From: Pseudomonadota bacterium
GTDB taxonomy: Bacteria > Pseudomonadota > Gammaproteobacteria > Burkholderiales > Burkholderiaceae_D
NCBI GenBank assembly: GCA_023416415.1
Contig: JAEZHR010000383.1
Location: forward strand, 1-15,544
Direction of reading: 5' to 3'
Length of the DNA stretch: 15,544 nt
The translations under genes and the position numbers were made by a program. Positions 1-13,100 of this stretch are shown here, in pieces; within the stretch, counting starts at the first letter, position 1, and every line of letters begins with the position of its first letter. Below the pieces are notes generated by a model that was not told the origin of the DNA, ran no database searches, and saw only the letters and a program-made list of their open reading frames with translations.

Positions 1-185
1 TTGGAAGCCAGTTGGCGGATGTACTTCATCGCCTCCTGGTACATCGCCATGGTCTTTTCCAGATTGACGATGTGAATCTTGTTGCGATGGCCAAAAATGA
101 AGGGGGCCATCTTGGGGTTCCAGAAGCGGGTCTGGTGGCCGAAGTGGACACCGGCTTCCAGCATTTCACGCATGGTGACGGACAT
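1..185 (-). CDS. rpsB: 30S ribosomal protein S2, N-terminal part (truncated by window edge)
   Basis: The minus strand opens at an ATG at 185-183 and stays open to the left edge, giving 61 codons beginning [20 protein letters not shown]. The stretch with [15 protein letters not shown], then [17 protein letters not shown], is the highly conserved start of bacterial ribosomal protein S2. S2 is a late-assembling protein of the small subunit that helps hold S1. The start is supported by a GGAG Shine-Dalgarno at 195-192, 6 nt before the ATG. The rest of the gene, and probably tsf as in most bacteria, lies left of the window. Transcription diverges from map. Identification is very secure; only the C-terminal part is unseen. 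Confidence 0.96.
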   Translation of the reverse strand, partial: MSVTMREMLEAGVHFGHQTRFWNPKMAPFIFGHRNKIHIVNLEKTMAMYQEAMKYIRQLAS

Positions 186-287
186 GAATTTCTCCAGGGT
201 TGAGTCTTGAACTCGGCCAGTCACCCGAACACTCATTGGCATCGGGCACCCTTTTCGGCCGGGCTCGCGATTTTGACAAACAATTAA

Positions 288-304
288 CTTGAAACCATTT
301 CAAG
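288..304. repeat. perfect inverted repeat in the rpsB leader
   Basis: CTTGAAA (288-294) and TTTCAAG (298-304) form a perfect 7-bp inverted repeat around three bases. It lies just downstream of the predicted rpsB start site. It could fold as a hairpin at the 5' end of the rpsB mRNA or be a protein-binding palindrome. S2 is known to repress its own mRNA through the leader in enterobacteria, but I cannot show that this element does so. Confidence 0.45.
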
Positions 305-314
305 CTAACCCGAG

Positions 315-344
315 ATTCTACTCCAGATTTCCCGCCCCATTCAA
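315..344 (-). promoter_or_regulatory. candidate sigma-70 promoter of rpsB
   Basis: On the minus strand TTGAAT (344-339) and TAGAAT (320-315) are separated by 18 bp, each close to the sigma-70 consensus. A start near 308 would give a leader of about 120 nt before the rpsB ATG. Assigned by pattern only. Confidence 0.5.
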
Positions 345-384
345 GCAGGTCTGTGCCTGGACGGCGTCTGGTAGGTGGCTCGAC

Positions 385-390
385 TATAAT
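385..390 (+). promoter_or_regulatory. candidate -10 element of the map-glnD operon promoter
   Basis: A perfect TATAAT lies 50 bp before the map start codon. No good -35 hexamer sits 16-18 bp upstream. A transcript starting near 397 would have a leader of about 44 nt. This is the only strong promoter-like element before map, and map, glnD and the pseudouridine synthase are packed closely enough to share it. Confidence 0.5.
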
Positions 391-440
391 GGCAGGTCTC
401 TCGATCACTAATTCAGCAAGCGAAAAGGCACAGCCACATC

Positions 441-1271
441 ATGGGCATCACGATCAAAAGCGAAGAAGACATTGCCGGTATGCGCGTGGCCGGACGCCTG
501 GCAGCGGAAGTTCTGGATTTCATCACCCCTTACATCAAACCCGGCGTCACCACGGGTGAACTCGACCGTCTCTGCCATGAGTACATGGTCAACGTCCAAG
601 GCACAGTCCCTGCGCCCCTGAATTACGCGCCACCTGGCTACATTCCTTTCCCGAAGGCCATCTGCACCTCGGTCAACGACGTGGTTTGCCACGGCATTCC
701 CGGCGACAAGGTCCTCAAGAACGGTGACGTCCTGAACATCGACATCACTGTCATCAAAGATGGCTACCATGGTGACACCAGCCGCATGTTCTTTATCGGC
801 GAGCCTTCGATCCTCGCCCGCCGTCTGATCGACATCACGTACGAGTGCATGTGGCTGGGCATTTCGAAGATCAAGCCAGGCGCGCATCTTGGTGACATCG
901 GCCACGTGATTCAGCAACATGCCGAAAAGGCCGGCTACAGTGTAGTGCGCGAATTCTGCGGCCATGGCATCGGCAAGATCTTCCATGAAGAGCCCCAGGT
1001 ACTGCATTACGGGCGCCCCGGCACCCTGGAAAAGCTGGCGCCGGGCATGATCTTCACGGTCGAGCCGATGATCAATGCCGGGCGCCGTGAAATACGGGAA
1101 ATGGGCGATGGCTGGACCATCAAGACCAAGGATCGCAGCCTTTCCGCTCAATGGGAGCACACGGTACTGGTGACTGAAACCGGCTACGAGGTCCTGACCG
1201 TCTCTCCCGGCATGCCGGCACCACCCGACTTCATCAAGCAAGCCCCTGGAGCCCAGCCCGCACAGGTCTGA
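441..1271 (+). CDS. map: type I methionine aminopeptidase
   Basis: This cytosolic dinuclear metalloenzyme removes the initiator methionine from new proteins after deformylation. The 276-aa product shows the whole pita-bread active site. The five metal ligands are D101, D112, H175, E208 and E239, and the conserved substrate-pocket histidines are H84 (in VCHGIP) and H182 (in IFHEEP). W225 matches the tryptophan near the active site of E. coli MAP. The length is close to the 264 aa of E. coli, with a short Pro/Ala-rich C-terminal tail (about residues 258-276). The start agrees with the family N-terminus ([15 protein letters not shown]). The Shine-Dalgarno is poor: AAAAGG about 12 nt upstream. 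The gene lies beside divergent rpsB, a very common arrangement, and ends 1 nt before glnD, so translation of the two is probably coupled. Function is certain by motif. Confidence 0.97.
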   Translation: MGITIKSEEDIAGMRVAGRLAAEVLDFITPYIKPGVTTGELDRLCHEYMVNVQGTVPAPLNYAPPGYIPFPKAICTSVNDVVCHGIPGDKVLKNGDVLNIDITVIKDGYHGDTSRMFFIGEPSILARRLIDITYECMWLGISKIKPGAHLGDIGHVIQQHAEKAGYSVVREFCGHGIGKIFHEEPQVLHYGRPGTLEKLAPGMIFTVEPMINAGRREIREMGDGWTIKTKDRSLSAQWEHTVLVTETGYEVLTVSPGMPAPPDFIKQAPGAQPAQV

Positions 1272-1272
1272 C

Positions 1273-3825
1273 ATGTCCGCGTTGCAGACTGTGCTGCGCG
1301 AGCAGCTCAAGGGCGAGCGACAGAATGCGATCGACGCCTTTCGCGCCGAGCCTCGGCCTGACCGACTTCTTGCGGCCCTGCGTCGCAGCGTGGATCGCGC
1401 TTTGATCCAGGCGTGGGATGCGTTTGGCATGCCTGCCGACTCCGCGCTGGTCGCCGTCGGTGGTTACGGACGCGGCGAGCTTTACCCCTACTCCGACGTC
1501 GACGTGCTGATACTTCTCGGCGCAGCACCCGATGGGGCTGCCCGCGAGAAGCTGGAACAGCTGGTCCAATTGTTTTGGGACATGGGCCTGGAAATCGGCC
1601 ACAGCATCCGCACCGTCGATGAATGTCTGAGCGAATCCGCTGCCGACATCACGGTTCAGACTGCCTTGCTTGAGGCGCGCTTGATCAGCGGCAATCGACG
1701 CCTGTTCCGCACCTTGCGCGAGCGTTGTCGTGAGGCCTTGGACCCGCAAGCCTTCTTCCGCGCCAAGACGCTTGAAATGCGCCAGCGTCACGCAAAGTAC
1801 GAAGACACACCCTACAGCCTGGAACCCAACTGCAAGGAAAGTCCGGGCGGCTTGCGTGATCTGCAAGTCATCCTATGGGTCGCCAAAGCCGCTGGACTGG
1901 GCGATTCCTGGCGCAAGCTCGCCGCGCGCGGCCTGATCACGTCGACCGAAGCACGCCAGCTGACTCAGAAGGAACGCGCCTTCAAGGACATCCGCATTCG
2001 CCTGCACATCCACGCCGGGCGACGGGAAGATCGCCTGGTGTTCGACGTTCAAACGCCGATTGCGCAGACCTTCGGCTTCAAGAACACCGAAACGCGACGG
2101 GCCAGCGAGTACCTGATGCAGCACTATTACTGGGCGGCCAAGGCGGTTACGCAGCTCAACACCATCCTGCTGCAGAATATCGAAGCACAGCTGTTTCCGG
2201 GGGAAGGCACGCCACGCCCTCTGAACGAGCACTTCAATGTCATCAACGGCCTGATCGACATCGCACAGGAAGACACCTTCGTGCGCACTCCGTCGACCAT
2301 GCTCGAAGTCTATTTGCAGATTTCCTTGCATCGGGAGATCAAGGGCATGACGGCGCGCACCTTGCGGGCGCTCTGGCACGCGCGCTCGCACATCGACCAT
2401 GCGTTTCGACGCGACCCGGCGAACCGAGCTCTTTTCCTACGCATCATCCAGGCCCCGCAAGGCATCACCCATGCACTGAGGGGCATGAACCAGACCGGTG
2501 TGCTGGGGCGATATCTTCCGAACTTCGGCCGCATCAACGGCCAGATGCAGCACGACCTGTTCCATGTGTACACGGTCGATCAGCACATCCTGATGGTGGT
2601 GCGCAACGTGCGCCGCTTCACGATGAGCGAGCACGCCCACGAGTACCCGTTCTGCAGCCAGCTGATGGCCAATTTCGCCGAGCCATGGCTGCTTTACATC
2701 GCAGCGCTGTTTCATGACATCGCCAAGGGCCGCGGCGGCGACCATTCCCAACTCGGCATGACCGATGCCCGCAAGTTCTGCGTCGAGCACGGTCTGACGC
2801 CCGAACAGACAGAGCTGGTGGTATTCCTGGTCGAGCATCACCTGAGCATGTCGGTAGTCGCGCAGAAGCAGGACTTGTCCGACCCCGACGTGATTCGGCA
2901 TTTCGCAAGCACCGTGCGTGACGAGCGCCGCCTGACTGCACTTTATCTGCTGACCGTGGCCGACGTGCGCGGCACCAGCCCGAAGGTATGGAACGCCTGG
3001 AAAGGCAAGCTACTGGAAGACCTGTATCGCATGACGCTGCGCGTGCTGGGCGGCGACGACCCGAACGCAGCGCATGAACTGAGGAGCCGCCAGCAGGCGG
3101 CCCTGAACACGCTGCGCCTGTACGGCCTGCCGGCAGATGCCCATGATGAACTGTGGAAGCAGCTGGACATGGCCTATTTCCTGCGCCACGATGCCTCCGA
3201 CATCGCCTGGCAAACGCGGGTGCTGTACAACCGGACGCACAGTGAACATCCGGTGGTCAGGTGCCGGCTGGCGCCGATCGGCGAGGGTCTGCAGGTCGCG
3301 GTCTACCTGCGCGACCGCCCCGATCTGTTCGCGCGCATCTGCAGCTACTTCGACCGCAAGAACTTCAGCATCCTCGACGCGAAGATTCACACTACGCGCC
3401 ACGGCTACGCGCTCGACACCTTCCTCGTCAGCGATCCGATGTTCGCCAACAATTATCGCGACATCATCAGCCTGATCGAGCACGAGCTGTGCGTGCTGCT
3501 CCAATCGGACGAAACGCTGCCGCCTCCTTCCCGCGGCCGGCTGTCGCGCATGTCGCGCACGTTTCCGATCACGCCGGAGGTTGACCTTCGCCCGGACGAG
3601 CGTGGCCAGTACTATCTTTTGTCCGTCTCTGCAAATGACAGAAACGGCCTGCTGTACGCGATTGCCACCGTGCTCGCCAAGTACCGAGTCAACCTGCACA
3701 CGGCCAAGATCATGACACTCGGCGAACGGGTCGAGGACGTCTTCCTTGTAGACGGGCCCGTGTTGAACAATCCCCGCAGTCAGATCCAGCTGGAAACCGA
3801 CCTCCTGGAAGCCCTGCGCGTATGA
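1273..3825 (+). CDS. glnD: bifunctional [protein-PII] uridylyltransferase / uridylyl-removing enzyme
   Basis: GlnD is the cytosolic glutamine sensor of nitrogen control. It uridylylates PII proteins (GlnB/GlnK) when glutamine is low and removes UMP when glutamine is high. The 850-aa product has all expected parts. The nucleotidyltransferase motif [16 protein letters not shown] is at residues 63-78, with catalytic D75 and D77. It is followed by a helical domain that includes [12 protein letters not shown] near 187-198. The HD hydrolase domain has HVYTVDQH at 431-438 and [13 protein letters not shown] at 480-492 (H481, D482). Two C-terminal ACT domains (about 673-745 and 779-850) should bind glutamine. 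Length is slightly below the 890 aa of E. coli. The ATG lies 1 nt after the map stop, with only a weak AGG upstream, which fits coupling to map. No key residue is missing. Confidence 0.97.
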   Translation: MSALQTVLREQLKGERQNAIDAFRAEPRPDRLLAALRRSVDRALIQAWDAFGMPADSALVAVGGYGRGELYPYSDVDVLILLGAAPDGAAREKLEQLVQLFWDMGLEIGHSIRTVDECLSESAADITVQTALLEARLISGNRRLFRTLRERCREALDPQAFFRAKTLEMRQRHAKYEDTPYSLEPNCKESPGGLRDLQVILWVAKAAGLGDSWRKLAARGLITSTEARQLTQKERAFKDIRIRLHIHAGRREDRLVFDVQTPIAQTFGFKNTETRRASEYLMQHYYWAAKAVTQLNTILLQNIEAQLFPGEGTPRPLNEHFNVINGLIDIAQEDTFVRTPSTMLEVYLQISLHREIKGMTARTLRALWHARSHIDHAFRRDPANRALFLRIIQAPQGITHALRGMNQTGVLGRYLPNFGRINGQMQHDLFHVYTVDQHILMVVRNVRRFTMSEHAHEYPFCSQLMANFAEPWLLYIAALFHDIAKGRGGDHSQLGMTDARKFCVEHGLTPEQTELVVFLVEHHLSMSVVAQKQDLSDPDVIRHFASTVRDERRLTALYLLTVADVRGTSPKVWNAWKGKLLEDLYRMTLRVLGGDDPNAAHELRSRQQAALNTLRLYGLPADAHDELWKQLDMAYFLRHDASDIAWQTRVLYNRTHSEHPVVRCRLAPIGEGLQVAVYLRDRPDLFARICSYFDRKNFSILDAKIHTTRHGYALDTFLVSDPMFANNYRDIISLIEHELCVLLQSDETLPPPSRGRLSRMSRTFPITPEVDLRPDERGQYYLLSVSANDRNGLLYAIATVLAKYRVNLHTAKIMTLGERVEDVFLVDGPVLNNPRSQIQLETDLLEALRV

Positions 3826-3834
3826 AGATGGAAA

Positions 3835-4581
3835 ATGACTGAACCGCTACGCCTGTCCAAGCGCATGTCCGAGCTCGGGCTGTGCTCCCGGCGCGAGGCC
3901 GATGAATGGATTGCACGCGGCTGGGTGCTCGTCGATGGCGTCGTCGTCTCCGAGCTCGGCACCAAGGTGCTGCCACACCAGCGCATCACGATCGAACGCC
4001 AGGCCAGCGCCGAGCAAGCGCGCCGCGTGACGATTCTGCTCAACAAGCCGGTAGGATACGTCAGCGGTCAGGCCGAAGACGGCTACAAGCCGGCCGTGAC
4101 ACTGATCAATGCGCACTCTCGCTGGAGCGAAGACAAGGCGCCGCTGCAGTTCCACCCCAGCCAGCTGCGCAGTCTCGTACCTGCCGGGCGACTCGATATC
4201 GACTCGGTCGGCCTGCTGGTACTGACTCAGGACGGTCGCATCGCGAAACAGCTGATCGGCGAGACTTCCTCGGTGGAGAAAGAATACTTGGTGCGCGTGC
4301 AATACACGAAGCCGGGTCGCCTTCCCGATTCCGACTTGAAGCGCCTGAATCACGGCCTGTCGCTGGATGGCAAGAAATTGCTTCCGGCCAAGGTGCAATG
4401 GCAGAACGAAGACCAGTTGCGCTTCATCCTGCGCGAAGGCAAGAAGCGTCAGATTCGCCGCATGTGCGACGCAGTGGGTCTGAAGGTTCTGGGTTTGAAG
4501 CGGGTGCGGATTGGTGGCGTGCGACTCGGGAAGCTGCCACCGGGCCAGTGGCGCTATCTGGGCCCGGACGAACGGTTCTAG
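3835..4581 (+). CDS. RluF/RsuA-family rRNA pseudouridine synthase
   Basis: This 248-aa protein should convert one uridine in rRNA to pseudouridine. An S4 RNA-binding domain is at about residues 5-50 ([21 protein letters not shown]). The catalytic domain follows: [11 protein letters not shown] at 68-78, the motif [11 protein letters not shown] at 118-128 with presumed nucleophile D121, and [11 protein letters not shown] at 201-211 near the C-terminus. Together these are the RsuA/RluB/RluE/RluF signature. The N-terminal S4 domain and the insert after LNKPVG suggest RluF (23S rRNA), but the exact target cannot be read from sequence, so no symbol is given. The ATG is 9 nt after the glnD stop, with a weak GGA just upstream. 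It is the first possible ATG in frame, because an in-frame TGA lies at 3823. It is the last gene of the map operon and ends 12 nt from convergent def. Confidence 0.9.
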   Translation: MTEPLRLSKRMSELGLCSRREADEWIARGWVLVDGVVVSELGTKVLPHQRITIERQASAEQARRVTILLNKPVGYVSGQAEDGYKPAVTLINAHSRWSEDKAPLQFHPSQLRSLVPAGRLDIDSVGLLVLTQDGRIAKQLIGETSSVEKEYLVRVQYTKPGRLPDSDLKRLNHGLSLDGKKLLPAKVQWQNEDQLRFILREGKKRQIRRMCDAVGLKVLGLKRVRIGGVRLGKLPPGQWRYLGPDERF

Positions 4582-4593
4582 CGGCTTTTGCCT

Positions 4594-5126
4594 CTAGTCA
4601 TCACTGCCGGCGTCCAGGCCGGGGAACAGGATTTCAGTAAATCCGAAGCGCGAAAAATCCTTGATCCGCATCGGGTAGAGAATGCCGTCGAGGTGGTCGC
4701 ATTCGTGTTGCACCACACGTGCATGGAAACCCTCGGCTTCGCGCTCGATCCTTGCGCCGAACTGATCGAAACCCGTGTAGCGCACGTGTTGCCAGCGTGG
4801 CACCACGCCGCGCAGGCCAGGCACAGACAGGCACCCCTCCCAGCCGTCTTCCATCTCGCTGGACAAGGGCGTAATGACCGGATTGAGCAGCACCGTCTCC
4901 GGCACCGGGGGCGCATCCGGATAGCGCATATTGATTCCAAACCCGAAGATCACCATCCGCAGATTGACGCCAATCTGGGGTGCGGCCAAACCGGCGCCGT
5001 TGGCTGCCCTCATGGTCTCGAACATGTCGGCGACCAATGCGTGCAGTTCCGGCGAGTCGAAGGCGGTCACCGGCTCCGCCTGGCGCAGCAAGCGGGGGTC
5101 CCCCATCTTCAGGATCGGCCGGATGC

Positions 5127-5130
<4 letters not shown>
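4594..5130 (-). CDS. def: peptide deformylase
   Basis: This metal-dependent (usually Fe2+) hydrolase removes the formyl group from the N-terminal methionine of nascent proteins, the step before methionine aminopeptidase. The 178-aa product has all three family motifs: motif 1 [10 protein letters not shown] (45-54), motif 2 EGCLS (98-102, metal ligand C100) and motif 3 QHECDH (141-146, ligands H142 and H146, catalytic E143). Length is close to the 169 aa of E. coli. Its ATG overlaps the galU stop in an ATGA, with AGAAGG 4 nt upstream inside galU. It is therefore the last gene of the zipA-ligA-galU-def operon rather than the partner of fmt, as def often is elsewhere. A second def next to fmt may exist outside the window. 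No missing residue is seen. Confidence 0.96.
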
Positions 5131-9486
<4,356 letters not shown>

Positions 9487-9599
9487 GCTGCTTGCACCTC
9501 GGTCGTATTGTTCACTGCACTGCCTGCGGAATGAATGAGAGTGCCGGGTCGCGGCGAGGGAGCGGCACAGGGCGCAAGGCCGCGCCGGCAAAGGAATTC

Positions 9600-9628
9600 A
9601 GGGTAGTGTTGCATGGAAAAGTTGTCAA
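9600..9628 (-). promoter_or_regulatory. candidate sigma-70 promoter of the zipA-ligA-galU-def operon
   Basis: On the minus strand a perfect TTGACA (9628-9623) is followed after exactly 17 bp by TACCCT (9605-9600), which keeps the three most conserved -10 positions. Initiation near 9593 would give a leader of about 107 nt before zipA. The perfect -35, ideal spacing and correct orientation make this the best promoter in the region. Confidence 0.55.
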
Positions 9629-9695
9629 GGCACCGGGACGTCGTGGATGCGTGGAAAGGAAGCTTGATCCTTGCCGCTTCGACACTCAAGACCGG

Positions 9696-9725
9696 TTGAC
9701 CACCATCAAGACGAGCACATATGTG
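9696..9725 (+). promoter_or_regulatory. weak promoter candidate with embedded 10-bp palindrome, upstream of the small gene
   Basis: TTGACC (9696-9701) is followed after 16 bp by CATATG or after 18 bp by TATGTG, both poor -10 elements. The -10 area is a perfect 10-bp palindrome, CACATATGTG (9716-9725), which could be an operator half-site pair. The leader to the ATG at 9826 would be about 95 nt. Low confidence. Confidence 0.25.
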
Positions 9726-9756
9726 ACCACAAGAATAGCAAGTGTTCGCGACGTCG

Positions 9757-9820
9757 TCTCGCCCCGCAGGAAGCGGGATCCGGGGGCGACACGCAACTCC
9801 AGTATCGAGAATCGGGGAGA
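9757..9820 (+). other. GC-rich leader with competing base pairings before the small gene
   Basis: The C-rich strand at 9757-9766 can pair in three mutually exclusive ways: CCCGC (9763-9767) with GCGGG (9773-9777) over a 5-nt loop; TCGCCCC (9759-9765) with GGGGCGA (9783-9789); or CCCCG plus TCT (9757-9766, with a 2-nt bulge) with CGGGGAGA (9813-9820), which is the Shine-Dalgarno. The pairings are visible in the sequence; any regulatory role is inference. Confidence 0.3.
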
Positions 9821-9825
9821 ATTGC

Positions 9826-10179
9826 ATGGATACCAACCGCCGCCAGAATGCGCTCGCGCGCAGCAATGCCAGCGAAATGAACCAAGGCGAGAACGAACAT
9901 CTGCTGCAAAGCATGCGCGCGCATTCGCTCGACATCGATGCACGCCTTGCACGAGCGCAGGCACAGGCTGAAAAGCGACACGAAGTGAAACTGCAGGACC
10001 TGTCGAAGCTGTCGATCTCACCCATCCTGCGTATGGTGCACAACTGGTGGCTCCAACGGGCCGAACGTCACTTCCTGATCTGCGCCGACGTTGAACTCCA
10101 GCGCATGCGCGAAGCGCAGATGAACATCGCCTACTATCAAAAACGCGCGGCAATGGCGCGCTCGGCGCGCTCCGCCTAA
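9826..10179 (+). CDS. uncharacterised small helical basic protein
   Basis: I do not recognise this 117-aa protein. The frame looks truly coding: third positions are strongly GC-rich and the ATG at 9826 has a strong Shine-Dalgarno (GGGGAGA, about 5 nt upstream). It has no signal peptide or clear membrane span. Residues 1-60 are polar and Asn/Arg/Gln/Glu-rich and probably helical. A hydrophobic stretch at 62-90 contains MVHNWW (70-75) and HFLICADVE, and residues 91-117 form another charged helix ending in a small repeat (ARSARSA). There are seven methionines and one cysteine (C86). The frame is open further upstream to an ATG at 9742, but that start has no ribosome site. The gene stands between smc and zipA on the opposite strand, and its TAA overlaps the smc stop. 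A DNA-binding or coiled-coil adaptor role is possible, but there is no motif to support one. Confidence 0.75.
   Translation: MDTNRRQNALARSNASEMNQGENEHLLQSMRAHSLDIDARLARAQAQAEKRHEVKLQDLSKLSISPILRMVHNWWLQRAERHFLICADVELQRMREAQMNIAYYQKRAAMARSARSA
10139..10160 (-). terminator. candidate intrinsic terminator of smc, inside the convergent small gene
   Basis: Read on the minus strand, CGCGC (10160-10156), a 7-nt loop and GCGCG (10148-10144) are followed directly by TTTTT (10143-10139). Adjacent G-U and A-U pairs can lengthen the stem. It begins 16 nt past the smc stop codon, in the right orientation for an intrinsic terminator. The core stem is only 5 bp, so strength is uncertain. Confidence 0.45.
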
Positions 10180-13100
10180 GCGGCCTGAACCTCAGAGGCG
10201 AAGTTCGCCGCCAGCTCCATGTCCACGGCCACGATGCGCGAGACACCCTGCTCCTGCATCGTCACCCCGATCAACTGCTGCGCCATCTCCATGGCGATCT
10301 TGTTGTGCGAGATGAAGAGGAACTGGGTCTGCGAAGACATGCGTTTGACCATGTTGCAGAAGCGCTCCGTATTGGCATCGTCCAGCGGCGCATCCACTTC
10401 GTCCAGCAGGCAGAACGGTGCCGGGTTGAGCTGGAACATCGAGAACACGAGCGCGGTCGCGGTCAGCGCCTTTTCGCCGCCGGACAGCAGGTGAATCGTC
10501 GCGTTCTTCTTGCCCGGGGGCTGGGCCATCACTTGCACGCCTGAGTCGAGGATCTCCTCGCCGGTCATGATCAGCTTGGCCTGACCGCCGCCGAACAGCA
10601 CCGGGAACAGCTCGCCGAAGTGCTTGTTCACCTTGTCGAACGTATCCTGAAGCAACTCGCGGGTTTCCTTGTCGATCTTGGAGATGGCATCTTCCAGCGT
10701 CGTGATCGCTTCCGTCAGATCGGCGTGCTGGGCATCGAGGAAGTTCTTGCGTTCGGAAGCCTGCGCCAGTTCCTCCAGCGCGGCGAGGTTCACGGCACCG
10801 AGAGCAGCAATCGCATTGGTCAGACGCGTCACCTCGCCCTGCAGGTAGGACGGCTTCATGTCCGGGTTTAGCTTCTCGGCCAGCGCCGATTCGTCCGCCT
10901 GTGCCTCGACCAGTTGCTGAGCATACTGCTCCTGGTTCAGGCGCGCGGCCTGCTCCTTGAGCTGCAATTCCATGATGCGCTCGCGCAGCGGTTGCAGTGA
11001 ACGCTCCGCCTGCATCCGTCCCTCGTCGGCATGCCGCAGTTTTTGCGTCAACTGGTCGAGCTCGTGACGAGCGTCGGCCAAGGCGCGCTCCTGCTCGGAC
11101 CGCTTTTCAAGCAAGGCCTGAAGGCCGGCCTGAGCCGCCTGATCATCGAGGCTTTCAAGCTCCAGCGAGCCCTGCTGCATGCTGGCAAAAAGTTGGGCCG
11201 ACTGTTCCAGTGCGGTCGCAATGTTTCGCTTCAACTCCTCGATGCGCCCGCGATGCGCCTTCTCGGCAAACTCGGCTTCCTGCGCGGCACGTTCAAGTTC
11301 GCGCAGGCGATGGCGTGCCTCGTTAAGCAGCTGTTCCTGCGCAAGATAGGCAGTCTGTCCCTGCTCGTGCGCCTCCTGCAATTCGGCCAGTTCGATGTCG
11401 AGCTGTTCGAATTTCGCTTCGGATTCGACGCGAATCTGCTGCTGTTCGGCTTCCTGCGCCGCAATCTCGGCGAGATCCGCTTCGATCTGGGCGCTGCGCT
11501 GATTGAAGCGCTCCTGCACTTCGGACAGCTTCATTACCTCGATCTGCAAGGCATGTGCGCCCTGAGTCAAGGAACTGACGCGCTGACGCAGCTCCTGCAA
11601 ACGCTGGGTAGCCTGGGAGAGCGCAGCCTCGGCGCGCACCGCGCGCGACTTGGCTTCATCGGCTAGCAGATGCTGGGCGCGAAGCTGCCGGGTGAGGTTC
11701 TCGATCTCATGCTGACGCGCCAGCATGCCGTCCTGCTCCGAATCGGCGGCATAGAATCGCACGCTGGAGCGCCCGATCAGGTGTCCCTGGCGCGTCACGA
11801 AAATGCCGCCCGCCGGAAGCTTTGCCCGTTCGGCGAAGGCGGTCGCAGCATCATCGGCGGCAAACACGTTGTGCAGCCAGTCCTGCATCAGGGCCCGCAC
11901 GCCGGGATCGTTCAACTGGAGCAGGCTCAGGAAAGCCTTCAGGTCCGGCGCGACGTCAGGACTTGAAGCGGTCGTGCCGCTGGCGGAATACAGCGCCAGC
12001 CTGGCCGGAGGCGCATCGCTGAAGAAAGCCTTGGCCCAGTCGAGATTCGACAGTTCCAGTGCCTGGGTGCGTTCGCGCAGCACGGATTCGAGCGCCGTTT
12101 CCCATCCGGCATCGACGTCGAGCTTCTGCCACAGACGCGGCAGCTCGCCCAATTCATGCTTCTGCAACCAGGGCTGGACCTTGCCCTGGGTCTGCACGTT
12201 TTCCTGCAATTGCCTCAGCGCTGCAAGGCGTGCTTCCAGCTGAGCATTGTTCGCGGTTTCGGTGTTCAGCTGCTGCTGGGCGGCGCGGCGTTCTTCTTCC
12301 AGCTTCGGCTGCTGTTCCTGCGCTTCCTCGAGCTGCATGCGGGCTTCTTCCAGCATCGCCTGCTTTTCCTCGAGTTGCATGCGCAGATTGTCGAGGTGCA
12401 CGGTATCCGGCATGCTCATACCGTTCTTTTCCTGCGCCAACCGTTCGCGCCTTCCCGCCAGATTGTTCAGGATGCTCGCGGCATTGCGCTGATGCGCGGA
12501 CTCCAGCTCGATCTGCTGCTGGACCTGCATGATCTTGCCGCGCGACTCGGTGGTCTTCAGCTGCGACTCGCGCCAGGTCTGTTCCAGCGCGGGAATGCGC
12601 TCGTTCTGCTCAAACGCCGCCTGCTGCGCCTGTTCGACCTTCATCGCATGCTCTTCGAGCTGCATCTCGGCCTCGGCCAGTTCATCCTGAAACTGTTGCC
12701 CCTGGCGCTGCCACTGGTCGCGTTGCGCGGTCAGTGAATTGATCTGATTCTGCAGGCGCGAACGCGACTCGATCACGAACTTGATCTGTGCTTCAAGGCT
12801 GCCGATCTCGGAATTGGTCTGGTACAGCTGCCCCTGGGCTGCATGCATGCGGTCGCCGGCGGCGTAGTGCGCCTGGCGCATGTGCTCGAGCTCGGTTTCG
12901 ATGTGGCGCAGCTTGGCCGTCTGTTCTTCCAGCTCGATCTGTGCCTTTTCGATGTCGCGGAAAAACTTTTCCTGCTCGGCCTTCGCTTCGTTCTTGCGCA
13001 ACAGCCACAGAAGCTTCTGCTTTTCTTCCTGCTCTCCCTGCAGCTCGTGGAAGCGCTGGGCCACCGCAGCCTGTGCTTCCAGCTTTTCCAGATTGGCTGA

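Larger units (their letters stand above)
9487..9825. other. divergent non-coding region between zipA and the small plus-strand gene
   Basis: These 339 bp hold no convincing coding region. From left to right: the zipA leader with its Shine-Dalgarno; a zipA promoter facing left (9600-9628); a weak rightward promoter candidate with a 10-bp palindrome (9696-9725); a direct repeat of TGACCAC (9697-9703 and 9724-9730); and a GC-rich leader with competing pairings before the small gene (9757-9820). Short open frames here extend the neighbouring genes or are shadows. Confidence 0.6.

Noticed and set aside
408..1430. 340-codon open frame on the minus strand across map
   Set aside because: Antisense shadow of map, which has complete catalytic motifs. 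The translated sequence resembles no family I know, and long antisense frames are expected at this GC content.
4540..4567. CCGGGCC/GGCCCGG hairpin as a terminator for the map operon
   Set aside because: The 14-nt loop and lack of an adjoining T-tract on either strand do not fit an intrinsic terminator, and it lies within conserved coding sequence.
9487..9591. N-terminal extension of zipA by 35 codons from an upstream in-frame ATG
   Set aside because: It would place an Arg/Cys/Ser-rich segment before the membrane helix, has no Shine-Dalgarno, and begins about at the predicted transcription start. The ATG at 9486 has a good ribosome site.
9742..9825. 28-codon upstream extension of the small plus-strand gene
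   Set aside because: No ribosome site at 9742, whereas the ATG at 9826 has a strong one. The extension also lies in the GC-rich paired leader.
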